From contig NZ_CP010777.1 in assembly GCF_001078055.1 (NCBI RefSeq), positions 2,254,408-2,318,407 on the forward strand: a stretch of 64,000 nucleotides of DNA. Direction: 5' to 3'. The position numbers and the translations under genes are program-made. This stretch comes from Rufibacter radiotolerans (GTDB lineage Bacteria; Bacteroidota; Bacteroidia; Cytophagales; Hymenobacteraceae). Below the pieces are notes generated by a model. The model was not told the origin of the DNA. It made no database searches and was given only the letters and a program-made list of their open reading frames with translations. The first letter of the stretch is position 1. Every line of letters begins with the position of its first letter. Positions 17,549-26,361 of the stretch are shown here, one piece after another.

Positions 17549-17779
17549 ATGGTGCGGCACCTCAAGAAGATAGAGTCATTCGGAATACACCTTAGAAAAA
17601 TTAGGGAAGACAAGGGCCTTTCCCAGCAGGCCTTGGCAGATATGGCAGATATTACCAAAATGAGTATACTGCGTATTGAGAATGGTAGGAACGCCCCATC
17701 CTTGGACATGCTCCTCTCCTTAAGTGAGGCATTGGAGATTCCTTTCCTGGAGTTGATGGATTTCGAGAAAAAGAGTTAA
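17549..17779 (+). CDS. XRE-family helix-turn-helix regulator
   Basis: 76 residues from the ATG at 17549; a TTG three bases earlier is also in frame. The HTH core is IRKIREDKGLSQQALADMAD, followed by the recognition helix KMSILRIENGRNAP and a small dimerisation helix MLLSLSEALEIPFLELMDF. This is the compact Cro/CI-type regulator typical of mobile elements and restriction loci. It lies divergent from the HNH gene and upstream of the restriction remnants. The start codon is embedded in a short inverted repeat, so the protein or the RNA fold could control its own translation. Confidence 0.88.
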   Translation: MVRHLKKIESFGIHLRKIREDKGLSQQALADMADITKMSILRIENGRNAPSLDMLLSLSEALEIPFLELMDFEKKS

Positions 17780-17859
17780 TTATACTTTGCCATTTAGCAT
17801 TAACTGCTTTAGTATCCATTTTCAGGAGCAATTAATATATCTCCAACTCCCACACCTAG

Positions 17860-18430
17860 CGTTCATATGCCTGCTCCACCACTTCATCCAGAATCTCCTG
17901 CAGGTCTTCGTTTACCTTAAAGCGTAGCCCTTTTTCACGGCCAGTTGCAGCTGGGCTTTTGTGTCGTTCTTATTATACCAGTGTAGATGTGAGGCACTTA
18001 TCTTGACCTCAGATAAAATCTTCTTCGGCAGGCCTTTTATGAGGGTTTCAAAATCGAAGCAATTTTCTAAACCTCCAAGCCGTTTATTTTTATCCAGGCG
18101 CCGTACCCCTCCAAACGGCTGGTGAACATGCCGTGCAGGATGGACAGGTCGATACGGACCACGGTGTAGGGGTTTATTCAAACACCTGCGGAATGTCAAG
18201 GATGTAGTGCTACACCTAGTGGAAGGCGGGCTCAATGGTAGAGTCTTGGTTGAACAGGTTCTTGAACTCAAAGAGTACCAGCGGCAGGCTGTTTACAAAG
18301 ATGATAAGGTTAGGAATGTGTCTGCGATTACTCACAATGGCAAGTTGGTTGGCTTCCTTAAAGGCATTGTTCCTTAGGATATCAAAGTCAACGGGGTAGA
18401 AGTGGCCGAATCGTTTTCTGCAAAAATTAT
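17860..18430 (-). pseudogene. hsdR: type I restriction subunit HsdR remnant
   Basis: Reading the minus strand, the stretch from about 18420 encodes VDFDILRNNAFKEANQLAIV and then IPNLIIFVNSLPLVLFEFKN, which matches the N-terminal nuclease region of HsdR (D...LVxFExKN). Stops interrupt it (around 18215 and 18180). Further fragments follow in shifting frames: FETLIKGLPKK, and WYNKNDTKAQLQLAVKKG near the end, resembling inner and C-terminal HsdR pieces. Most of the roughly 1,000-residue protein, including the helicase core, is gone. The remnant starts within about 40 nt of the RloC-like stop and has the same orientation. Confidence 0.75.
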
Positions 18431-18457
18431 TTCCTTAGAATTTGAGATCAGGCTTGC

Positions 18458-21073
18458 TCAATTGAGTCTAATCTTTTTAAATTCCTCCTTTAAAGTTATA
18501 AATTCTTGTATTTGGAGGTCAAGCATATCAGCATCTGGTGTTATTCCAAATTCATCTGATGGCAAATGACCTTCGATTAAATCTGAAATTTCACCATGCT
18601 TTTCTATCACTTTATTTATAAGGGATTTATCAAATTTTACTTCCTTTAATCGTCCCATTCTGATTTGTGGATCAAAACGCTGAACAACTCCGCCCATTAT
18701 TATAAAAATTGCTAGCGCTTCATAAGAAGCACGAATAGCCGAGTAGCCTGATTTGATGCAATCTAATTTTTCTTCATCTGGAACCCTTTTGCTTTTATTA
18801 AGCCATTCTGTAGCTTTTGTAGCATCTGTATATTGTCCTTCATTTGCAGGACTAAAATTCATAATCACTTTCCCACATAGCTTAGTTTCATCTTTAATTA
18901 ATGAATGGTGAATAAAGCTATTCGGCATTTCTGATAAATGCTTCTTAGCAAAATTTTTAAGATGATAGAAGAATACTAAATCATGTGTAAAGATAATAAC
19001 TTGCCTTTTTTTGCTTTCCTTAGTCAAGCAGTCAGCAATTTGCTTTTTCCTTTCATTGTCTAAAGATGTAACAGGATCATCAAAAATGATTCCTTTGTTT
19101 ACGATGGAGAGTTCCATTTCGGCTAAGTAATCAGCAAGAGCAATGACTTTCTGTTCACCTTCACTTAGAATCTGAGAGGGCTGCTTTCCTCTCAGAGAGA
19201 GTTGTCTAAAAGAAGAACCAGCTACACCAGTGTGGTTAATTTCAACCCCAAAGTTTCCGTTAAGTTCTTTTGAAATTCTATTGAAGGCGTTTATATAGGC
19301 TTGGTTGAAATATTTGTCAGATAACTGTTTTTCACTGTCGGTTATTTTCTTCTTTCCTATTTTGCTTTTGTTGCTAGTTGCGATTGCTGCCCACTGTAGA
19401 TTCTTGATATAAACTTCTATGGCTCCTAGCTGCTGAGGCAATTTCTCTTTATGGTTTAAAAAATCCAGTTGCTTATCAAACTCTGCAATTTCAGCTTTAG
19501 GGTCTTTTTTGTTAAGTTCTTTTACTTGCCTGTCAATATCTGTGATTATTAATTCAAGGCCATCTACATCAATTTGATATTCTTCATGGCTGTTTGCTGC
19601 CTTTAGTGTAATATCTGAAATAATGTCCTGGCATAAGGCTTGCTGCGTTGTAATAGAATTTTTAAAAGAAATTAATTTTTCAGAATGGTTCTTGGACAAC
19701 CAAACTGTAATGGTATTATCATCTGGCAGCAGGTTAAAATTAATTTTCTCATAAACTGATATGGCTTTACCTAAGGCAGCTTGTGCGGTTTTGGCATCTT
19801 GTTCTGCCTGGCTTTTTATAAAGCTCCAGTAATTGGATACAAGCTTCTGAGCATCTTCAGAGAGCGATTGGTGGCAAAAGAGGCAATTATCATCTATACT
19901 TGGGTAAGAAAGAGGTTCTATAACTTGCTTTTTGGCGAAACTTTCTGCCGCTTCTATAAAGGCTTTCCATTCGACACTACCAATATCTTTAATTTTGTCT
20001 GATTTAAAGTTTTCTATACCATCTTTTTTAGCGGTTGCCTCTTTTACAAGGCAATCATTGATAGCAGTTTGTGCTTTGATAAGTTGCTCTGCGGTAAAAC
20101 ACCTATTAATGGTGGCGACGGCAGCTTTTAGGGTTTCTACCTGCTCTCTCTTTTCATTAAGATCAGCAATCTTTTCATCTATTTTCAATAGCATTAAGGA
20201 AGCTTTCTTTTCTTCTGCTATCCTTTTACTGGTTTTATCTTCTGCCGTATAAGGCGTGTAATTTCTTAGTGTTTCAATGTTTGTTTTAGCCGAGAGCTCG
20301 GCTAGTAAGGTCTTGATTTCAGACGTACCATCGTAAGAACTGGTAAAATCAGTTTTAGCAGTTCTTAATAGAATTTCAGCACTAATTTTTTCTTCTACTT
20401 TTTTCACTGCTTCTATTAAGTCAGAAAAAAGGCACAACCCAGCTGGCTTGAAAATGAAGGAGTTTTTATTGTTGAGATGGACAGGTGCGCATTTGTTATC
20501 AAACACTGAGAATTGGTGAAACTCTGCCTGAGTACAATCATCTGGATAATTAAGCGTATATTCCTCACCAGTTGAAGAAAAAGAAAACCCTGCTTTTACC
20601 TCTTTGTGCCCGCTTGGGAAGTGAACATTGGGTAGGATTGGCTCATCAGCGGCTTTGTTAACAAAAGCTTTTTTCAACAACCTTACATAACTAGATTTAC
20701 CAGAACCATTGATCCCATAAACAATAGTAACATTAGGACTGAAATCTAAGACTTGGTTTTCAACCAATGCATTCACCCCTTGTACTTTTTGAAGTTTTGT
20801 AAGAATTAAATTAGTCTTATAGGCAGAAGAAACATCACCTGTACAATTAATTATTAGCTCAGGCCTGTCTGTTTGAGTTAAGAGACCAGCATCTTCAAGA
20901 AAGTAGGTATAAGATTTATCAATATGACTATCTGAAATAGTCTCACCTGCTAAAAGTTTTTCACAAAGATATTGAAGCCAATAAGGAAGGGATTCAGCAA
21001 AAGCTTTAACTTCTGATTCTAATGTTTCTACCTGTACTTCTACTAAATCCTGCGTGTCGGAGGCTTGGTCCAT
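18458..21073 (-). CDS. RloC/PrrC-like ABC ATPase with CxxC hook (putative anticodon nuclease)
   Basis: 871 residues, uninterrupted. An N-terminal helical region (1-100, WLQYLCEKLLAGETISDSHI) precedes Walker A GINGSGKSS (120-128). Long charged helices follow, with C397-L-F-C400 midway, like the zinc hook of RloC and Rad50. The ABC signature LSEGE is at 636-640, Walker B IIFDD at 662-666 and H-loop His697. The C-terminal 170 residues hold Arg781-x3-Glu785 and later His826/His836, candidates for an anticodon-nuclease triad, although the spacing differs from PrrC. RloC-type enzymes cleave tRNA on DNA damage or phage infection. The gene sits between hsdM and hsdR remnants, the usual place for this family. 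It is clearly AT-rich against its surroundings. The ATPase call is firm; nuclease activity is inference. Confidence 0.75.
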   Translation of the reverse strand: MDQASDTQDLVEVQVETLESEVKAFAESLPYWLQYLCEKLLAGETISDSHIDKSYTYFLEDAGLLTQTDRPELIINCTGDVSSAYKTNLILTKLQKVQGVNALVENQVLDFSPNVTIVYGINGSGKSSYVRLLKKAFVNKAADEPILPNVHFPSGHKEVKAGFSFSSTGEEYTLNYPDDCTQAEFHQFSVFDNKCAPVHLNNKNSFIFKPAGLCLFSDLIEAVKKVEEKISAEILLRTAKTDFTSSYDGTSEIKTLLAELSAKTNIETLRNYTPYTAEDKTSKRIAEEKKASLMLLKIDEKIADLNEKREQVETLKAAVATINRCFTAEQLIKAQTAINDCLVKEATAKKDGIENFKSDKIKDIGSVEWKAFIEAAESFAKKQVIEPLSYPSIDDNCLFCHQSLSEDAQKLVSNYWSFIKSQAEQDAKTAQAALGKAISVYEKINFNLLPDDNTITVWLSKNHSEKLISFKNSITTQQALCQDIISDITLKAANSHEEYQIDVDGLELIITDIDRQVKELNKKDPKAEIAEFDKQLDFLNHKEKLPQQLGAIEVYIKNLQWAAIATSNKSKIGKKKITDSEKQLSDKYFNQAYINAFNRISKELNGNFGVEINHTGVAGSSFRQLSLRGKQPSQILSEGEQKVIALADYLAEMELSIVNKGIIFDDPVTSLDNERKKQIADCLTKESKKRQVIIFTHDLVFFYHLKNFAKKHLSEMPNSFIHHSLIKDETKLCGKVIMNFSPANEGQYTDATKATEWLNKSKRVPDEEKLDCIKSGYSAIRASYEALAIFIIMGGVVQRFDPQIRMGRLKEVKFDKSLINKVIEKHGEISDLIEGHLPSDEFGITPDADMLDLQIQEFITLKEEFKKIRLN

Positions 21074-21321
21074 TAATTAATTTGTTATTTAATCATATAA
21101 TTTCCTCACGCCACTTCCTGTGCTTTATTAGCATTCGATTCGTTTAACTCTGCTCTTTTGTATGATATACCCTTATTAAGCAGTAAGAATCAAACTTAAG
21201 GCTTCATTTAATATATGAAGTTCAGGAAAAGGTTAGAGTTGCTAACAACTAATTCAGTTCTTGATACTAATGTATAATTATAAATTTATATATACCTATA
21301 TTTAATAAATAATCATTTTTG

Positions 21322-21741
21322 TATGTGCCGGGCCCCAACAGGAATTTGAGGCCAAGCACAAACATGCTGCAGTAGGCCAAATCCATAATGTGTCAATTGA
21401 GTGGTTTCAGCATTTCTACCAGCAAGTGCACCACACTGCACAGCGTTAAGAACTGTCCTGCGCCGAAGCCCTCGGCAATGGTAAAATTTCCTATTTAGTT
21501 AATTCATATATTCAGCCGAAAGTGTTACTTTTGGGGTTGTTAATCTCAGAGAACTTATCTTTAGCGAAAAGGCAAATGAGCCCCGTCACCTTGTTTGGCG
21601 AGAGCAGGCTATTCAAGAAGAAATGCACTAGCACGCCTTTGTAGTAGGGGTTGCGTTTAGCGACCGTGCGAAAACAAAGGCTACAACCCAGAGTTCTTTC
21701 TCAAAATCTAAATCGCTTTTGGGTGCCTCTCTAGATTTCAT
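21322..21741 (-). pseudogene. hsdM: type I methyltransferase HsdM remnant
   Basis: Three pieces of HsdM are readable in order on the minus strand. The start is MKSREAPKSDLDFEKELWVVA, matching the HsdM opening FExxLWxAA. Next, in another frame, comes RNPYYKGVL...LLSPNKVTGLICL, then a stop, IYEL and AEGFGAGQFLT...VVHLLVEMLKP. Last comes MDLAYCSMFVLGLKFL, a decayed version of the SAM-binding region DPACGSGGMFV. Stops and deletions remove most of the protein. It precedes the RloC-like gene in the same direction, so the original order was probably hsdM, (hsdS lost), rloC, hsdR. Confidence 0.75.
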
Positions 21742-21961
21742 TTTCGCAATGCAGGATAATAAAGGGGAGATGTAGGTTTGAAAGGTTAAGATATAAAAGT
21801 TTTACACAGCTATAAGCTGAAAATCTTGTACATCAAGATAAGGTTTAAACCTCCATTCCTTTCCTCTACCCCTTGAAGTTCACCACACAGACGATAACCT
21901 AATAGGATTGTAAATCGAATATTATACTTCAATTTATATTCAATATGAGGATTTGGAGCAA

Positions 21962-21999
21962 ATAAAATAGCCACTTACAAGTTTTACCTTGAAGTGGCT
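21962..21999 (-). terminator. second terminator-like hairpin next to a tRNA-like fragment
   Basis: On the minus strand AGCCACTT...AAGTGGCT with an inner CAAG/CTTG pair is followed by ATTTTATT. It resembles the terminator after the tRNA cluster at 22162. The DNA just upstream (22012-22036) contains TAGTTCGATTTCG, like a decayed tRNA T-arm. Confidence 0.5.
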
Positions 22000-22161
22000 T
22001 AATATAAATTTGACCTAATCGAAATCGAACTAAGTTCTTTTAGCTAATTTATTAAGGAGAAGACTTTTTGTTTTAGGAGACTTTTGAATAAAATTAAATA
22101 GCCAGTTTAAAGCAATAAAACCTAAGCAATCCAAAACAAATGTTTGCAAATTGTTTGCAAA

Positions 22162-22199
22162 TAAAAAAGCACTTACAAGGAAATGCCTTATAAGTGCTT
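22162..22199 (-). terminator. Rho-independent terminator of the tRNA cluster
   Basis: On the minus strand AAGCACTTA...TAAGTGCTT forms a stem with an inner AAGG/CCTT pair and is followed by TTTTTAT. It lies 11 nt after the tRNA-Arg gene. Confidence 0.8.
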
Positions 22200-22209
22200 G
22201 ATTATCAAG

Positions 22210-22283
22210 TGATCCCATTTGGATTCGAACCAAAGACCTACTGCTTAGAAGGCAGTTGCTCTATCCAGCTGAGCTATGAGACC
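22210..22283 (-). tRNA. tRNA-Arg (anticodon TCT)
   Basis: 74 nt without encoded CCA. The acceptor stem GGTCTCA pairs with TGGGATC (one G-U pair). The anticodon stem ACTGC/GCAGT encloses the loop CTTCTAA with anticodon TCT, and the T-loop is GGTTCGAATCC. It is last of three tRNA genes on this strand and borders the accessory region, so its 3' end is a plausible integration site. Confidence 0.95.
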
Positions 22284-22344
22284 ATCGAAACAAAAATGAG
22301 TAATGGAGAATGTCTGTACATCCAACATTACTCATCTTTTTTCG

Positions 22345-22418
22345 TCGGGGTGGCAGGATTCGAACCTACGACCTCCACATCCCAAATGTGGCGCGATACC
22401 GGGCTACGCTACACCCCG
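22345..22418 (-). tRNA. tRNA-Pro (anticodon TGG)
   Basis: 74 nt. The acceptor stem CGGGGTG/CACCCCG is perfect. The anticodon stem CCACA/TGTGG encloses TTTGGGA with anticodon TGG, and the T-arm is AGGTTCGAATCCT. It is the middle gene of the cluster. Confidence 0.96.
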
Positions 22419-22528
22419 AGTCTTGCAATTACAAAGTTACCAACTTCTCAAACTTCCGTTCTTCGTAATCGCGGTGCAAAGATATGATTTGAAACCTTCT
22501 TTCCAAAATTAATTTTCAAGAATATTTC

Positions 22529-22617
<89 letters not shown>

Positions 22618-22902
22618 GGGTTGCTCTTTCGGTTAAAGAGTGTGCAAATATAGCCCAATGCCCACGAGATTACCAAAGCCTGCCCGAAAAAAATTACCCG
22701 TTCACCTTCTCCTACCCCACCATCCCCTTCTCTTCCAAGTGCTTAGAAGGGCAGATTTAGTGAAATTTATTTTCTCCCGGCGCGTTTTACGTCTACTACC
22801 GGCCCAAAACCGCCAGTTATTGCTTTTTTGCCGGTAGCCCTGCGTTTACATCATTCTTTTTAACTTGCCACCTTATTCCAACAATCGCCACCAGGCAACA
22901 CT

Positions 22903-23871
22903 ATGAATTGGTACCTACCCTTTACCTCCATGGAGTTCTTTTTCCTGCTCCTGTTTGTGGTGCTCTACGGAGGGTATCTTTTCAGGATCAAAAGCCTGGC
23001 GCACTTGTTTAAGCAGAAGGCCAACGCTGTTTGGGTAAAGGCTGTTATCCGGACTATTTATATGGGGCTGCTGGTAGTGGCCTTGTTGGGGCCTTCGTTT
23101 GGGGCCATGACCAAGGAGATCCGGACCAACGGGAAAGATATATTTGTGGCCGTAGACCTCTCGGCCTCCATGAAAGCCATTGACGTGCCTCCCTCCCGCT
23201 TACAGAAAGTAAAGCTGGAACTGCGGGACTTCATCAAAAACACCAACGCAGACCGGGTGGGGCTCCTGGGTTTTTCCTCAGAGGCCTTTGTCATCAGTCC
23301 GCTCACCTATGACCAGAGCGCGCTGGAACTGTACATGCAGTCGCTCCGGACGGGGTTAGCCACCCCTGGGGCAGCCCAACTTAAACCTACCCTGGAACTG
23401 GCCCTTCAGAAATTCAAAGAAACCGCGGGCGCCCGTGATACGGAAAGGTCAAAGATCCTGGTGATTTTCTCTGATGGCGAAACCTTTGGCGAAAGCCTGC
23501 AAACGGCGGCCAACGGCCTCCGAAACCAGGGCGTGCGGGTGTTTTGCGTAGGCGTGGGCACCTATACCGGAGGGAAGATTCCAGAGGGCCGCGGGTTTAA
23601 AAAACAAAAGGATGGCCAGGCCATTATTACCCGTCTGGAGCCCGAGGCCATGAAAGATATTGCCACCAGAACCAATGGAGATTACTTTGAGATAAATCAG
23701 AATATTAATGAGATGCCCCGGCTGTTAAGCGCTGTCAATGCTGTAGAGAGCGAATTACGGCAGACCAAGGTCATGGAAGTATCTGCAAACAAATACCTGT
23801 ACCCCTTGCTGGCGGCCCTTTTGCTCATTGCGCTGGATGTTTTATGGACCTTACAGGTGCTTAGGATATGA
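22903..23871 (+). CDS. BatB-like von Willebrand factor A (VWA) membrane protein
   Basis: 322 residues. N-terminal membrane helices (about 8-27 and 50-68) precede a VWA domain with the metal site DLSAS (D85-x-S87-x-S89), later LGFSS and FSDGETFG, and the protein ends with a C-terminal membrane helix (about 300-320). This is the Bat (Bacteroides aerotolerance) layout, where VWA proteins face the periplasm and work with a MoxR ATPase. No MoxR or BatA gene is in this window, so the operon seems reduced. It overlaps the next TPR gene by 4 nt (ATGA), indicating tight coupling. Confidence 0.85.
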   Translation: MNWYLPFTSMEFFFLLLFVVLYGGYLFRIKSLAHLFKQKANAVWVKAVIRTIYMGLLVVALLGPSFGAMTKEIRTNGKDIFVAVDLSASMKAIDVPPSRLQKVKLELRDFIKNTNADRVGLLGFSSEAFVISPLTYDQSALELYMQSLRTGLATPGAAQLKPTLELALQKFKETAGARDTERSKILVIFSDGETFGESLQTAANGLRNQGVRVFCVGVGTYTGGKIPEGRGFKKQKDGQAIITRLEPEAMKDIATRTNGDYFEINQNINEMPRLLSAVNAVESELRQTKVMEVSANKYLYPLLAALLLIALDVLWTLQVLRI

Positions 23872-24779
23872 AGTACTGGCTGCTCACCTTATTTCTGGCC
23901 TTCTCTCCCTGGCAGGGGCTCCAGCGCATTGCGCTCCGGAACCAGTATGCCCGTCAGGCAGGCCATGCCTATGAGCAAAAAGACTACCGGCAGGCAGCGT
24001 ACTTGTATGAGCGGGTGCGGCAAGCCGAAGGAGATGCCCTGCCCACTACCTCCGTACAGATCAACCTGGCCCATTCTTACTTCAAGCTGCATGAGTTCAG
24101 CCGGGCCTCGCCCATTTACCGGGCCCTCCTGAAAACCCCCAACCCGCGGCTGCAGTCCATGGTCGCCACCCAGCTATCGGTGATTGAGGCCGAGGAAGGC
24201 AATTTCACCCGTGCCCTGGCTTACTGCAAGCAAGCCATGACCACCGATGAAACGAACCAGGCGGCCCGCTACAACTATGAACTGCTGCAGAAGTACCTGC
24301 TGCTTCACCCAGAGAAACGCCAACTCCCGCCGCCTCCCCCCAAAAAGCAGTCCTCGTCCAATGGCCAGGGCGGTTCCCGTCAGGAAAACACTTCCAGACC
24401 GTCTTCTGAAGGTGGCGAAAACCCGACCGGGGCTAACGGTGCCGGCCAAAACAACCGGGGTGGCACTAACCCAGAAGCAGGCACTACGGGCGAAAACCAA
24501 AACCAGGACTCAGGCACTTCTCCCGGCCAATCCCGCGGACAAAGCGACACTGGCGCCCCGCAGGACCCCAATGGCACTGGCAACCAGAAAAGCAGTCAGC
24601 CGGGTCAGGAAGGCGATGCCCAACTGCAAACCCGCTTTGACCGCCTGAAAAAACTGCAGCTAAGCCCTGAAAAAGCCCGACAGCTCCTGGATGCCATGCG
24701 CCAGGAAGAAGCCCAATACCTCCAGCAACTCCCCCGCAAATCAACCGGTAAACGGGACAAGAACCTGCCGGATTGGTAA
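23868..24779 (+). CDS. BatC-like exported TPR protein
   Basis: 303 residues. A short N-terminal hydrophobic signal (MKYWLLTLFLAFSPWQG) precedes three or four TPR-like helix pairs (about 25-140). A long low-complexity linker rich in Gly, Asn, Gln and Ser follows (about 145-260). A conserved tail, LSPEKARQLLDAMRQEEAQY, is typical of BatC/BatE-like proteins. It probably assembles with the VWA protein encoded just upstream. The start overlaps the previous stop by 4 nt, and a palindromic repeat follows 13 nt after its stop. The linker composition explains spurious open frames on the other strands here. Confidence 0.8.
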   Translation: MKYWLLTLFLAFSPWQGLQRIALRNQYARQAGHAYEQKDYRQAAYLYERVRQAEGDALPTTSVQINLAHSYFKLHEFSRASPIYRALLKTPNPRLQSMVATQLSVIEAEEGNFTRALAYCKQAMTTDETNQAARYNYELLQKYLLLHPEKRQLPPPPPKKQSSSNGQGGSRQENTSRPSSEGGENPTGANGAGQNNRGGTNPEAGTTGENQNQDSGTSPGQSRGQSDTGAPQDPNGTGNQKSSQPGQEGDAQLQTRFDRLKKLQLSPEKARQLLDAMRQEEAQYLQQLPRKSTGKRDKNLPDW

Positions 24780-24792
24780 GGAAAAGCAGTGT

Positions 24793-24832
24793 CTGTTTTA
24801 AGGGTGTTTTTGGGAAAACAGGCCCAAAACAG
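24793..24832. repeat. dispersed palindromic repeat, copy 1
   Basis: CTGTTTTAAGGGTGTTTTTG...AAAACAGGCCCAAAACAG, right after the BatC-like gene; may serve as terminator. Confidence 0.7.
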
Positions 24833-25105
24833 AAAAATCTTCCTAACCCTGACTCCCATTAACTCTAAAACTCAAAACAAACAGTGTAATTCTGACTATA
24901 GGCGTATACCACAATATCTGCTTAATTCATTATTAAACCCGGTTATCCCTAAAACCCAATCCCCGCAATTAAGTACCAACCCTATTGTCTACCCCCTATT
25001 CCTTAAATATTCTTACCATACTCTAACTCTTCAACCTAACAAGCGTTTGGTTTTTAAAGTGTAAACTGGTAATTTCAAACCATCAACTTAGAAAACACTA
25101 CTTAT
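24833..25105. other. G-poor leader before the thiolase gene
   Basis: About 270 bp with very few G on the plus strand (C, A and T dominate), containing no credible gene. A 91-codon frame here has unnatural composition and was rejected. The thiolase promoter must lie near its right end. Confidence 0.45.
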
Positions 25106-26290
25106 ATGCAAGTCAAAGAAGTATATGTCATTTCAGCGGTCCGGACTCCTATTGGGAGCTTTGGCGGATCATTGGCTAGTCTTACGGCTACTCAATTAGG
25201 GGCCATCGCTATTAAAGGCGCGGTTGAAAAAGCGGGCATTGACAAGAAACTGGTGCAGGAAGTGATCATGGGCAACGTGCTATCGGCGAACGTAGGCCAG
25301 GCCCCGGCGCGTCAGGCAGCGGTAGCCGCCGGCTTAGGGTATGAAGTGGAATGTACCACCATCAATAAAGTGTGTGCCTCCGGGTCAAAAGCCATCATGT
25401 TCGCGGCACAGGCCATTATGCTGGGTCATAAAGATGTGATAGTGGCCGGTGGCATGGAAAGCATGTCTAACGTGCCTTACTACTTAGATAAAGCACGTTT
25501 CGGGGCTAAAATGGGCCACGGGCAGATGATTGACGGCCTTATCAAAGACGGCCTGTGGGATGTTTACAATGACTACCACATGGGTAGCGCTGCAGAAAAT
25601 ACGGCTAAAGAAATGGGGATCACCCGCGAGATGCAGGATGAGTACGCCATCAACTCGTACAAGAAAGCAGCCGATGCGGCCAAGCAGGGCTTCACCAAAG
25701 ACGAGATCATACCAGTAGAAATTCCGCAGCGCGGAAAAGACCCTATTCTGGTAACCGAAGACGAGGAATTCAGCAAGGTGAATTTTGATAAGATCCCTGG
25801 CCTGCGCCCCGTGTTTGACAAAGAAGGAACCATTACGGCTGCCAACGCCTCTACCCTCAATGACGGAGCCGCCGCGGTTTTGTTGATGAGCAAAGAGAAA
25901 GCCGAAGAGCTAGGTGTTACGCCTATTGCTAAAATATTAGGCTTCGCTGATGCTGAGCAGGATCCGAAGTGGTTCACCACTACTCCATCACTGGCCATCC
26001 CGAAAGCCTTGAAAGCGGCGGGCGTACAGGCTTCAGACGTAGATTTCTATGAGATCAACGAGGCTTTCTCGGTGGTTTCCCTGGCCAACAACCAGAAACT
26101 AGGCCTGGAAGGCGGAAACGTGAACGTGTACGGAGGTGCCGTTTCTTTGGGTCACCCACTGGGGGCTTCGGGCGCGCGCATTGTCACTACCTTGATCAAT
26201 GTTTTGCACAAAAAGAACGGCAAAATTGGGGTTACCGGCATTTGCAATGGCGGCGGCGGTGCCTCGGCTATTGTGCTGGAAGCCATGTAA
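25106..26290 (+). CDS. acetyl-CoA C-acetyltransferase (thiolase)
   Basis: 394 residues, the standard length. The active-site Cys90 lies in INKVCASGSKA. The second signature GGAVSLGHPLGASGARI gives His350, and GICNGGGGASAIVLE gives Cys380. The enzyme joins or splits acetoacetyl-CoA and acetyl-CoA in the cytoplasm, in beta-oxidation or ketone-body/butanoate metabolism. It is monocistronic, followed by a strong terminator at 26315. No other fatty-acid gene is adjacent, so the preferred direction cannot be told. Both the acetyl-CoA acetyltransferase (AtoB) and the 3-ketoacyl-CoA (FadA-like) names are possible; length and motifs favour the former. Confidence 0.94.
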   Translation: MQVKEVYVISAVRTPIGSFGGSLASLTATQLGAIAIKGAVEKAGIDKKLVQEVIMGNVLSANVGQAPARQAAVAAGLGYEVECTTINKVCASGSKAIMFAAQAIMLGHKDVIVAGGMESMSNVPYYLDKARFGAKMGHGQMIDGLIKDGLWDVYNDYHMGSAAENTAKEMGITREMQDEYAINSYKKAADAAKQGFTKDEIIPVEIPQRGKDPILVTEDEEFSKVNFDKIPGLRPVFDKEGTITAANASTLNDGAAAVLLMSKEKAEELGVTPIAKILGFADAEQDPKWFTTTPSLAIPKALKAAGVQASDVDFYEINEAFSVVSLANNQKLGLEGGNVNVYGGAVSLGHPLGASGARIVTTLINVLHKKNGKIGVTGICNGGGGASAIVLEAM

Positions 26291-26314
26291 TCTTTCTGAA
26301 CTATACTAACTTTG

Positions 26315-26347
26315 AAAAGCCTTACGTTAGAAGTAAGGCTTTTTTTA
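26315..26347 (+). terminator. Rho-independent terminator after thiolase
   Basis: AAGCCTTAC-gttagaa-GTAAGGCTT followed by a run of seven T. Confidence 0.88.
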
Positions 26348-26361
26348 TTGTTTTGTATTCC

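Noticed and set aside
22030..22233. 67-codon minus frame across the tRNA-Arg 3' end
   Set aside because: It overlaps the tRNA gene and its terminator; no family resemblance.
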